Source of the DNA: Solanum dulcamara
Lineage: Eukaryota > Streptophyta > Magnoliopsida > Solanales > Solanaceae
Length of the DNA stretch: 64,000 bases
Direction: 5' to 3'
Assembly: GCF_947179165.1 (NCBI RefSeq)
Contig: NC_077240.1
Span: forward strand, 70,573,501 to 70,637,500
The translations under genes were made by a program, and so were the position numbers. The notes below the pieces were generated by a model. It made no database searches and had not been told where the DNA came from. It saw only the letters and a list, made by a program, of their open reading frames with translations. This document shows, piece after piece, positions 24,741 to 36,000 of this stretch. How positions within the stretch are numbered: the stretch's first letter is position 1; each line of letters begins with the position of its first letter.

Positions 24741-25860
24741 CATTGGTGGCATATAAACCCTACTTCTGTAATTCATCAAGTTGTCCTTGTTCTGCCAATT
24801 TCCTTAATCACGATTACCGGTTCGGTCATAGTAGTTATCCCGTTGAAAGTTCCAACCTTGGTTTTCAAAGTTGTATGTCTGGAAACCTTCCTGGCTATTC
24901 AAAAACTTGTCTTCCTCCTCATAATCAAACTCTGGTTCATCATATCGACTTCCAGTGTACACTTCTTTTACCTTTTCAAGACCTCTACATAACAAACTCT
25001 TGCTTAACAGATCTATCTGCGTCCTTATATGGGTCATGTCTTGATCACGCTCCTCTTTCTTTTGCCTTTGCTCTGTTGACATCTCAAATGGAAAGCCAAA
25101 ACCTCTTATATTAGTATCTCTAGTGTACCAGCCTATGTTATTCTTTGTGAGCTGATCTTGAATTGTTGTGGCTTCATGAAACATCTTGGCCATGAATAAA
25201 CCACCACAAGTTGTATCTATGATTGGCTTGGTCACAAAATTGCATGACTTGTAGAATACCTCCTTCTAGTGCTCATCGGTCAGATTATGATTTAAACACT
25301 GTTTTAGATTCTAAATCTCTCCCAAGTCTCATGCACTGATTTAGTAGGTAGCTGCTTGTGAGAACCAATCTTATCCTTGATTTGTAGATTCTTGGATGGT
25401 GGGAAAAACCTCTCCAGAAATGCTTTTCTCAACTCCCTCTAGGTGGTGATCGAGTCGGGTGGAAGCTCATTCAACCACTTCAATACCTTCCCAGACAGAG
25501 AAAATGGAAACAGATGCAATCGTACGGCTGATTGGCTAACCCTGGGGATTTTAAAGGACTTACAGGTAGCATCATCACTTGCTGCTCTGCTAAATGTTCC
25601 TTTTAAGTTCAACATTTGAAGCATGGTACTAGTGATAGTAAACTTCATGCCTGGAGGTAGTGGTGGGAGGTTTATAGCTCTAGTAGCCCCTGCACCATCC
25701 ATATCAACATTATCATCAACCAGAGCAAAGTTCATAGGTCTTTGATCTCTACCCCGCAAAGCTTCATTGAGTTCATCCTTATTGTCAACACCATCCCTGT
25801 CTTGATTTTCACCCAGCTCTCTCAGCCTTAGCGCCTCATACTCTTGCGCATTCATCTTTT
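24741..25860 (-). pseudogene. element F gag remnant (Athila type)
   Basis: Gag would form the cytoplasmic particle in which reverse transcription occurs. On the minus strand, 25439-25855 reads from MNAQEYEALRLRELGENQDR to the capsid block LHLFPFSLSGKVLKWLNELP with PPDSITT, the diagnostic Athila gag motif (FSL-x(3)-A-K-x-WLN-x-LPPxSI-T). After a break, 24804-25235 continues with TTCGGLFMAKMFHEATTIQD and a charged C-terminal tail. The usual stretch between them is present but shifted in frame near 25240-25440. The primer-binding site lies about 170 bp upstream. Degenerate and non-functional. Confidence 0.85.
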
Positions 25861-26032
25861 GAATTAACCTTTATAATTCAGGATCGTAAGGAAGTAGTGG
25901 TTCACCCTTGCTTTAGGTGTTTGGCATACACTATCTGTTCCTTTCAAAAACACAAACAAGAAATAAAAAGTAAAATTAGGAAATAGAATTACAAACTGAA
26001 TTAGTAACTAATAGAATATTTCAAAGTCGTAT

Positions 26033-26050
26033 TCCCTGGCAACAGCGCCA
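26033..26050 (-). other. primer-binding site of element F, tRNA-Asp type
   Basis: The minus strand reads TGGCGCTGTTGCCAGGGA, which matches the complement of the 3' end of plant tRNA-Asp (TGGCGCCGTTGCCGGGGA) at 16 of 18 positions. It starts 3 bases inside the 5' LTR edge. Athila elements are known to use this primer. Confidence 0.8.
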
Positions 26051-26053
26051 TTT

Positions 26054-27682
26054 TAATAACACTCAATTATACCTCTCATAAGAGATATAGACGATCGTTA
26101 GCAGTATATTTTACCCAACTAAGAGTCGGGGTCGAACCCACAGGGAATAGGTTGAAACAAGTTCTATTAGCTATCACTATTTAGTTGTAATTAGTACTTC
26201 CCGAAAATAAACTTGCATAAAGTAAAATGAAGGGTTTTTGTTGTTTAATTTAGCAATCACTTAATGATGTCTTAGCAAAGTAGCTAACAATTACGTTGTG
26301 AATAATATGAGAATTTAGCTAGGATTGTATTTCCCATGACATGTAACTTAATAGACAATTTGTATTCATGATATCGTTCAATGCATTGCATGCAAAATCT
26401 AGTGAGTTAGGTAACATCTAATTCACCTCCCAGTCCTTCTTAGACGTATCTCATTCATCTCCTCCCGGTCTCAAAATGTATGCTTTATTAAGCCTTTCTC
26501 TAGATCTCAAAGTACTATCTTCTCCCGATCTCAATAACTTAGATGAAATTTATCCCTTCTTTCAAAGTCAGATTCTTCGAATTACGGTTGTGATAGTCTT
26601 TTCCTAATCACTACCTCCCTTCCTGGCAAGAAATGAAAACACACAAGTTCTTAATATATGCACTCACTAAGAAAGACTTTTAAATGAAGAAATCATAATA
26701 CATGCAAAAACAAATCACGAATATCAATCTTACGGTTTGCCTATTTTAGTTAAGTCGTCATGGTTCCCACAACCCTAGTTGTGGGTTTAGATACTCATAG
26801 TAGTAAGTAAAAGAACAAGAATTTGTTTAGAATTCATGAATCAATACCTACGCAAATGAATAAGTAAACCTTGATTCGAACACACGAACCATGAATCAAG
26901 AGTGAAAATCAAAATGATATTTCAAGAATCAATCTCAAAAAGTATTAGAGTGTATCTTCAATATGTTCACCAAATACTCAAAAAACTAATAAAACATAAA
27001 ACCCTAAAAATAAAATAAAATCGGGTATTTATAGAAATACAAAACTAAATCCTAAACCAACTAGGAAATCTTGTCAACGCATGTCTCGATGACACTTCAT
27101 GGGCCGTGGAGCTATTCACGCTCTATGGTGTGTAGTCGTGGTCATCTCCTTTGAAAATATATTGCATTGATAACATCTTCATCGAGGAGGTTTTCACGGT
27201 CCTTTCAGATCACCACGATCCGTGAACTATACCATTGACATCTCCTTGAACTTTTCCTAATTATTCACTATCTGTGAAACTGTAAGCGACCCGTGAATGG
27301 GCTCGTGGAGTCTTTTTTGACATTTTCTTGGATCCAATTTTTTCTCATCATTCACGGAACCTTTCACGGCTCGTGCAAACCTACACGACCCATTAAGAGT
27401 GTCGTGGGAATGCACTTGACACAATTTCTTCAACAGAGTCTTCAGCAGATTTTCATGAGGCCCTACCATAGAGTTTTCACTAGTCCACGATCCGTGAAAG
27501 CTCACATGAACCCACACTTAGTCATTTTTTCCATAGCAACTTGTCAATCAGTCCCAAAATCATGCGCGACTCCAATATCTTGTAAAATAAACAAACCGCA
27601 CATCATATCTACTAAAACATACTTGCAACGCACACTAATCCAACGTTTCAAAAATCAAAAGTGTTGTAAATACGCGAAATCA
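26054..27682 (-). repeat. 5' LTR of Athila element F
   Basis: This 1,629-bp LTR is collinear with 13568-15223. The ends on the plus strand are taataacactcaatta (TG mutated to TA) and cgcgaaatca. It contains no gene in the element's own direction; the plus-strand frame 27293-27778 is antisense. Confidence 0.85.
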
Positions 27683-30600
27683 TATAACGTTCTCCAAAAT
27701 CTAAAATTCATCACATCAAGAACATCTAATTCCAAAATATTAAGTCTAAGAGTATTAAATATCAGAATAGATAAATAGCATAGTATGTGTCCGTAAACTA
27801 AGAATATCATGCCATGAATGAGAGAATCCAACACGAGTTAGTGGAAATAGCTCAGCCTGAAACCTGATGTACTGGACACTGACTAGAGATGAGGGCGAGT
27901 CGAAGTCAAAGGTACACTTGTTGCACTCCACAAAAGAAAAACGAAGAAAAATACAAGTAGGGGCTAATACATGGCAACGTGTACTAAGTAGGTATTATTG
28001 ACCGACTACAAATAGAAACTAATATGCATAAAGTAATAACTGGAAGTCAACTACACACTTAACAGGTGACAAGCAACAAGATCAAATGACGTACATCAAA
28101 ATAAGTACATAATCTACCAACAATATCAAGAACACACATGAGGACTCAAGCCACTACACCACACTCTTTTGGGAAATGGGTTATTTGAGATAAAGTATAT
28201 TGAGCCATTTAACATGTTTCTCTTTAATATTATCATGCCGGAACGTGGCACCGGATCCAATAATATTATGCCAAAACATGGTACCCAATCCAAATAAGTT
28301 GTGCCGGCTCATGGCACCCGATCCCTTGATATAGTTAATTCAGCATTCTTTATCATCACTTTCCACTTTATTAACAATATTTTATCAAGCCTTATTTATT
28401 CAAGACATCACTTTTGATAGAGCAAGTTCAACATTATGGATTTCACGGTCTTGAAATTACAGACCAATCACACAACATATCAATCATCCAAATCACAATA
28501 ATTAAATGCATAGAAAACTTCACAACATTACTCAACGACTATCAATCACTATTAATATTCTCTTTATAATATAGAATAAACCATAACCTACCTCAATCGA
28601 AGAACCAAAGTCAAGCAAGTTAATTCACCAATGTTTTTCATTTCTTCAATGACTCAGATCTAAGCTAGACATATAGTAATATGGGTATCTATGGATTCGT
28701 TTATTTATGAATATTGTATATTTTATAGATAGATCCAAAAACTCACCCAAATCTATAATTAATTTTCTAAATCTCAAGCCTAGGATTAATTCTTAATTTC
28801 TCCCAAATAACATAACTCTATTGATATTCATATAATTTAATACACTTATTATTTAATTATCTATCTCATTATGCCAAAATATTGGAGTATAATGTGATAA
28901 ATCGAAACTACAAAACATGTCCAGTATTGCAACTGCGCAAATAACATACAGAACGACCTTAACCTATTTTTAATCCATTTCATATGTAATTTTCAATGAT
29001 TGGCTAATCAAATGCCAATCATTGGCGTCATTTACCCAATAATGGGCATCATTACCCTAGGCTGAATAGACCACGAATCACCAATGATTGATAAATTCAT
29101 TTTAATTGCAATTTTGACCCTATTTCCTTCAACTTCATAATACAATATAATAACATGACCTTATAAAATTATAGGGATATAGGCTAGTTACCTCATTTAC
29201 CCGGTTCTTCAGAGAATTGTTTTTGTCGTTTGCAAGTATAAGCCACAATGGATTGTGATGTGACAAAAATTATAATAAATCATATTAACTTATTTTAATA
29301 AATAAAGTGGTATCAATTTAGCTTACCAATTAAATTAATTATCTAAATTTATCCGTCAACTAAATAATCGTATTTACCGAATAGTCCAAAATTCCATCTA
29401 AAATTTACGAAATGAGTATTTTATAGGATAAGAAGATCTAGTACTCAAAATGACCTAATGAGTCATTACAAATCTCAACGGTGCGTCTGTTGATGATCTC
29501 TAACACATGCGTCTGCATCATGAAAAGATGTAGCGTCGAATGAAGTCAGTACATGTAATGTACGGTATGTAAAAATAGCTAAAAGGAAACTTAATCAACT
29601 CAAGGGAACTCAACTCTGAATATAGTTCAACTCAATAAAACATGCAACATGTGTAAAACAATTCTTTAAAAGATACTAAATAGTAAATGCAACTTAGTAC
29701 ATAAAAATATAATACTTTACTTCTTGTGGAGTCTCTCTAACCGACAACCACCACCATGAGCTTTGTGATGGTACAACATATTACTCAAGTTGCCAAACTC
29801 ATCCTATACCTTGTCAGGGTATGGGACAAACTTTAACTTATGAATCCATCTTATGAGCTTTCTTAGAGGTAATGAAGAGTCGTCCGACTTTCGGTATGGT
29901 CCTATCCTATGTTGGCTACGTAGTTTATGGAACTAGAGTTATTTAACTCTCGTCAAACTCATTGCTCAATACTACTTCCAAAACATGAAATGTAATGCTC
30001 ATACTAAATTGTGAGTAAAACTCAAAATTCTTCTTTTATCTTTCTAATATCTTTAAGTCGTACTTATCGACTTCTTTCTCAAACTCATGTTCAATACTTT
30101 AACTCATTTAGCCTTAATAGGAATCATGCTTAAAATCATTGAAACAAAGACTTCATAAATTCAAGTAATAAATCATGCTCAAAACTTTTTTCTCAATTAA
30201 GACACGAAATATATCATTCTTTAAACTCAAAATAATGCATAAAATAATTAATGCAAACTCAACTAGAATTCATACGAATACAAACATGAATTATATCTCA
30301 AAAATCCAACTCATGATAACTATCAAAGAATATATGAATATATACAAGAACTCAGTAGAATTTATACATATAACTCAAGAATTTACTTTATCGGAATTGA
30401 AACTCAATACTCAAAACTCAACTTGACTCTATGAAGATGTAGGGCACGAGGACGGACTTAGTCCAACGTTATGATAACCTTTCATACCTGGAACGAAGAT
30501 TATATAAGCGAAACTTAAAACTCTAGCTTGAAACTCTTGAACCCTAGCTTCTCTTTTTCTCCCAATCCTTGCTCTTAAGATATTCTAAGTAATAATGAGA

Positions 30601-31236
30601 GAAAAGGAATGTTGGGTACTGATAAGAGACTGATTTTAGTCCCAAAACAGCTTGCGTTTAGTTTGAAAAAGGTGGGAAAAGACCAAATTAACCCTTATTA
30701 AAATTGAATCTGATCCATCTACGGGCACTTCTAAGGATCGTAGGACTTTCCACAGATCGTAGAAGGCCGATCATAGAACTTAAGTACAATTTCGAAGCTC
30801 ACTGGTTCAAGATCTGTTAGGTCTACGACCAAGCTTCTATGGGTCATAGAATTTTTAACTCTCGTAGGATGCTATGGAGGTTGGGCTTGGTTTTACAGAC
30901 TCTTTTTCTACGGCTCGTAGCATTTTCTTCGGAGCGTAAGACCCATTCGTAGAAACTTTGTACACCTTCCAGTAGCTACTGGAATGTGACACTAAAGTCT
31001 ACAGTCATTTCTATGGGTCGTAAGACTTTCTACTAGTCATAACAAGGTTCGTAGAAAGGATCCTAAAGACATAAAATTTTGGCTAAGTGTTGGGGGTTCT
31101 ATTAGTTCTTCCTATGGCTCGAAGAAAACTCTATTGGTCATAAAGTTCTGTTGTAGACCCCTAACAGCTCACTTTCCTCACAATTTTCTATTGGTTCTTG
31201 GAATTCATCTAAGTTAGAATAGTGCGGGGCGTTACA
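27683..31236 (-). repeat. LTR E, right piece (noncoding)
   Basis: AT-rich sequence ending ggggcgttaca, so on the minus strand it opens with TGTAACGCCCC, a common gypsy LTR start. It contains a three-copy ~33-bp array of tgccgg(a/c)acgtggcacc-type units (about 28236-28325) and a region with many gatcgtaga/tctacga motifs (30715-31150). No open frame has a recognisable domain. Together with 13391-13567 it makes about 3.7 kb, long for one LTR, so it may be a composite of two. Confidence 0.5.
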
Positions 31237-31471
31237 TTGTGAAAAAAAAGACGTATTGAGACTTGTATTTATCTTTCACTTCCATTTTGCTAGAGGCTCA
31301 TATACGTGACAACCAGAATTTGGGGGTTAGTTGATATTATTAAGTCTTTTTGCATTTGTATATAAGTTCTGCTTAGTTACTTCCACTTTATTATCCGTAT
31401 TTGTTGGGTTAGGCTGACTTGTTTTGTTCGGAAAGGACAAGTGCCATTACACCTGATTTTGGGTCATGACA
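31237..31471 (+). repeat. host LTR A, segment 3 (3' end)
   Basis: This stretch carries the final part of a plant gypsy LTR: gaggctcatatacgtgacaa, then ggaaaggacaagtgccatta and the end gggtcatgaca. It is in the order expected to follow segment 2. I infer that it closes LTR A. No gene. Confidence 0.5.
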
Positions 31472-31506
31472 AAGAAAAATTGATAGTTGAATCTAATGAT
31501 AGTAGT

Positions 31507-31685
31507 GACAGAGTTAGAATTTTTCACTAAGAGGGTTCAAAATCTGAAGAAGTAAACACACGAACTAACCGAAGGAGTTTCCACATCTATTTTATATACA
31601 TGAAAAATAATTTAATCATGATAAATAGTATAATTTTCCATCGAAGGAGGTACGGATGAACTTCCTAACCCCAACTGGCTCCGCC
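31507..31685. mobile_element. short MITE of a common Solanaceae type
   Basis: The ends are gacagagttag (31507-31517) and ctggctccgcc (31675-31685). The right end inverted is ggcggagccag; the left end differs from it only by four G-to-A or C-to-T changes. Internal phrases such as aagaagtaaacacacgaac are familiar from a widespread Solanaceae repeat. I could not confirm a target duplication. Confidence 0.55.
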
Positions 31686-31756
31686 CCTTAGTGTTAGTAG
31701 TTTCTCCAAATACATTTGTATAGATATATAAACTTTGGTGATGAATGCATCATATC

Positions 31757-31950
31757 GACACTCAAATACATTGATATCATGTATAAAAAGAAACAAATAC
31801 ATTTGAATACATTAATATAAGAAGTAGAAATATTCAAATACACTAATACAAATATATAACAAAAAAAACATAGTTAAATACATTGATACAAGAAATGAAA
31901 ACACTCAAATACATTGATACAATATATAACTAGAAACAAATACATTTAGA
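31757..31950. repeat. diverged tandem repeat with aaatacattgataca core
   Basis: Five or six imperfect units of 30 to 65 bp share (c)tcaaatacattgatacaa or aaacaaatacattt motifs. They are AT-rich and noncoding, lying between the transposon tower and the SANT gene promoter. Confidence 0.6.
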
Positions 31951-32424
31951 AAAAAGTTTTTTTATAATTGAATCATGAAACAGACATTTATTTACTTAAC
32001 TATTAACGCTGAAATTACTATTAGACCAAACTATTAATAATAAAGTATTTTAAAATCAAACTAATAACAGCAATTAATTACCCTATTTTACTTAATTTAA
32101 AAATATTTTTAATCCTTTTCCATTAAGAATACAAAACATTTGGTTGATGTCATCACAAATCTTAGGCCTCCCAACAACAACAACGAGAAAACAAAATAAA
32201 AATTGTAAAAGGGGAATTGGTAGAGTGAACTGTCACAATAATAATTGCATCAACCGCTTATTGGGATTCGCACTTTGTGATGTTAACATTTTCAAGATCT
32301 GCCCCAACAAAGTTCCCCTATTAATTTTTTGCACGTCTCCCTCCTTTTTCCTCCCCATTGGAGGAGAAACCAATATAAAAAGTGGAATAGAGAACCCAAA
32401 AGCTGTACAGTTGACACCCACCAA

Positions 32425-32435
32425 CTATATATTTA
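32425..32435 (+). promoter_or_regulatory. candidate TATA box of the SANT/DUF3755 gene
   Basis: CTATATATTTA lies about 590 bp before the start codon, and would place transcription start near 32460. The leader from there to 33019 has no long ATG-initiated frame. A leader intron is possible (donor near tccag/gtgtgt at 32623, acceptor near aacag/gtatat at 33011) but not proven. From 31951 to 32424 I see only AT-rich upstream sequence. Confidence 0.35.
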
Positions 32436-33019
32436 CTAATATTTATGGTTGAAAAAGATAAAAATTCTGCACTGAGAAAAGGTATATTCTTGTTATTACT
32501 TTTTGTCAATTCTAAAGTCTCTATCTCATTGTACATCCACTGAAACAATCACTGTTTTCTTGATTCTGTTAAGGTTAGGGTTTTGTCTTTTGCAATCAGC
32601 TTACCTATGTGCAGATTTTCCAGGTGTGTTTTTAGTTTTGAGGGATATTTTCAGCTGGGTCGAAGGATTCATGGTGGAAAATGTTTTGTTTGTTCGATTC
32701 TTGTGGGGCTATTTGAATGATCAATTCGTCTTCGTTCTATTGAGAAGTGAGACTTTAAGGCAGTTTTATGAAGAATCGCAGCTCGGGACGGATTGATTAA
32801 CCTTTAAGGAGGTTTTCCATATTTGGATTATACTGTGCAATTTTATGCTCCGGAGGCACTTGTGGTGTATTGGAGAAGTGATTGCAGCTTTGATGAATTA
32901 GGGCTTTGTTTATTTGGGGTTTTAGAGTTATGATCGAATCATTTATCCTGTTAGCATGTTGTTGTACGCAATAGTAGATTCTGGGTGGATATAGGAGTTA
33001 ATTAATAACAGGTATATGT

Positions 33020-36000
33020 ATGGAAATGGCAGCAGAATCTAACACAGGGTTTCATCACCAATTTTTATCGTTCCAATCAGGGGCGATAGGGAGCTCATCG
33101 TCCGAGATGATGTTGATGGGTAATTACTACAGTAGCCTTGGAATGAATTTCAATGTAAATAATAATGGTGGAGGAAGAGGGATGCTGTATTCTGGGAATC
33201 CAAGTGTGATTACCAACAATGGCCGGAGTAGCAGTAATCCAGGAATGAGCCAGTCTGGAAGTTGTTCGAGTTCTTTCCTTATTGATTCAGTCCCGGGGCT
33301 CAAGCATGACACTGGGCTGGCGGTAGAGTGGACCGTTGAGGAACAGTACAAACTGGATGAAGGACTTATCAAGTAGGTAGTTTCTTCCAGGTCTCTGAGA
33401 TGTGTACTTATGCTGAGATGTGTATATTTTTCTATCCATAGTTGTTGAGTACTCCACATTTTACTGCAAATATTTTCATCTTTATATATATTTGGTAATC
33501 CATCCGTTCCATTTTTGTTTTAACACCATTAGTTTTTAATATCCCTGTAGTAACATACACATTTCTAACTAGATTATAACATCACGTCAAGCACTAGACT
33601 CTTTAAGTGTGAAAATATCAACTAGGTCTTAATTTCAGCTATTTATTCTCCATTTGTTATTCCATTCTCTTGATGACATGACCTAAATATCTGCATCTTT
33701 CTTCTTGCATCTGGGCATCACAGTTCTTTATAATTTTACTCCATATTCATTCTTTTTATGGGACTAAACTTGTAGTTCGTACATTATGTCTTACTTCTGC
33801 TTATTTTAAAATAAAACATTTACTCTATAATGACTTCCCTGGTGTTCTAGCTTTTAGGTTGACTTGCTCCTCAGTTTCTTCATATCCTTCCTATATCTTT
33901 AACTTTTGGTAACAAGTTGTTCAAGTTATTGTTGAGAAATGTACTTTGGACCTAACTAAACCAAATCACTAGTTCACGAAGTGAGGATTACCCAAAATCA
34001 TATAAGATGACGAACAACACCATCCCACACAGATGCTAGACTCTAACAGCCCCCTACACGCCTAGGACCGGACATCTGGAGCGCGGACAATATTACATGG
34101 AGGCCAAAAATTTGGTGAACCAAGAATTGAGATGAGTCTGGCTCAAATACTATGTAAAGAAATAGTCCTTAGGTCTAACTCAATCTAAAAGTTGATCATG
34201 AGGTGATGATTGCCCAAAACTGTACAAGGAGGCAAACGACTCCATCCTACACCGATGTGGGACTCATATAGTTGCCTCGTGAATTGCTAATCACTTTCTT
34301 TGTTTCTCCTTTAGTTCTATTATACTTTTCATGAGTTTCGTTTTCTGATAGTGGTATCTTCTTATTCTACTCTCTTTTTGCTTCGAAAACTCTTTGGTCC
34401 TTTTGCTTGTAAGGAAATAGGAGAGCTTTGAGGGGTTAGGAAATGATTTTGTACATTTGAGGAATAACCTCTTATTCTTAGTTGTTGGTGCACCTGTGAA
34501 GTTCCAGTATGGAAGATTAAGTGACATTTGTAAAGACCCATGTTATTGTGTAGTTTCCTTACTTTTAGGTGTAGGGGCGTTTTCCCATATTAATGACTTT
34601 AGCACCCATGGATATGGCCTAGTAGTCAATGAAATGGGCTGAGAACCATGACGTCTCAGGTTCAAATCTCAACGGAGGCGAAAACACTAGGTGATTTCTT
34701 CTCAATTCGATACGTGTGTTGGTGGCAGGTAGCGGTACCTCATGGAATTAGTTAAGGTGTGCGCAAGTTGGTTCGGATGGTACGGTTATGAATAAATAAA
34801 TAAAAAAGTAAAATTAAGTTATTTACCTTATTACCTAAGTTGCGCGGACTCTTCATATTTGTTGTTGCATCCGTGTCGACACGGGTGCGGGTGCGGGTGT
34901 GGGATTCGGTCAACCCACATCGGATACTTTGACAAAGAGTCCATGGACAACCCACACGGGTGCGGGTGCGGGATTCGGTCAACCCACATTAGATACTTTG
35001 ACCAAGATACTTTTCCTCTTGGTCACTATTCATTGCTTCATGTTTTAAGCCAAACAAAGAGATTCTAAATATTCAAGCGGTTGTGTTCCGACTTATGGTG
35101 GACAGTTGCAATGATCTGTAAGGAGAGTTGCTGGAAGGTCTTGAATGACTTTCTGTTTCTTTTTTGAGGAGAAGAATATCTTTATCTTTATAATTATATT
35201 TTTATAATATTGAATATTTTTAGCTGAATCCCCGCACCCGTATCCATACTCGGATTTGTATCTCCGAATCTTAAAATTTAGATTTTGCCGAATCTGACTT
35301 AGCTTGTTTGAAAAAAGATTTTTGCATCTTTTGAGTCCACCACTTGGATTCTTACTATTAAGATTTTAGTCCCTTAAATGCATCTAGAACTTGCTACTTT
35401 TGTTACTTGTCCTTTCCTTCCACTGGGTATCTACTTTAGCTTCTCAATGCGATGCTCCCTCCTTTGGTAGCTTGTCCGTGAATGCTATTTGGTTTGTGCA
35501 TGTTAGTGTCTACCACCATATTCTCAGTTGCATGTGACCTTTCTCTTTCTTTACTCATTTACTTTACAATGTGTGCCAAAAGTGAGGTAGCTTCTTTCTG
35601 AGGTGACCACTTGAATTTGAAGTTTTCCAGGTTTAACCATATTAAGAAAACACCAGTGCCTCTACTTCCTTGCAATTGCCTCTATCCTGTTCCTCTTAAT
35701 TGTTAAAAAACTTTTTCGTTTCCTTGTATGTGAGTATCTTTTCTTTCACTTGTGTCTGCAACACCTCCTTATATGAGCATTTCTTTCTTCTATCTATCAA
35801 GTCCAATTTTTGTCAAAGCTATTGCATTTACTCCTCTCTCTCTCTTTCTCAAATCTTCTATTGATCACTTTCCCTTGCATATATTATCTATACTCAGTAT
35901 TGAAGAGGGCCAAATGGAAATAGTTATAATGTTAAATGAACCCACAAAGAGCAGCAATTCACTTTTTGTGAAAGAAGCAGAATCTGCTCTGTCTAGTTTG

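Larger units (their letters stand above)
13568..27682 (-). mobile_element. Athila-type Ty3/gypsy element F, nearly complete but decayed
   Basis: A 14.1-kb element reading right to left. It has a 5' LTR (26054-27682), a primer site complementary to tRNA-Asp (26033-26050), gag (24740-25860), protease, reverse transcriptase with RNase H, integrase (20829-21540), a long 3' region with an env-position remnant (about 16850-18560), a polypurine tract (15224-15240) and a 3' LTR (13568-15223). The tRNA-Asp primer, the gag type and the long region between integrase and 3' LTR are the marks of the Athila lineage. Flanking cacaa and tataa differ only by two C-to-T changes and are probably the mutated target duplication. 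By eye the LTR pair differs at about 8% of sites in its first ~290 bp, so insertion is old. All frames carry stops. Confidence 0.88.

Noticed and set aside
27293..27778. 161-codon plus-strand frame as a real gene
   Set aside because: It lies within the 5' LTR of element F, antisense to it, with no known domain. Retained only as a paired observation with 14837-15193.
13391..31236. E as a proven solo LTR
   Set aside because: Flanking 5-mers (tatct and ttgtg) do not match and its reassembled length (3.7 kb) is large; it may be truncated or composite.
32503..32796. 97-codon plus-strand frame in the SANT gene leader
   Set aside because: It has no ATG at its start (begins TTG) and no domain; it overlaps the inferred untranslated leader.
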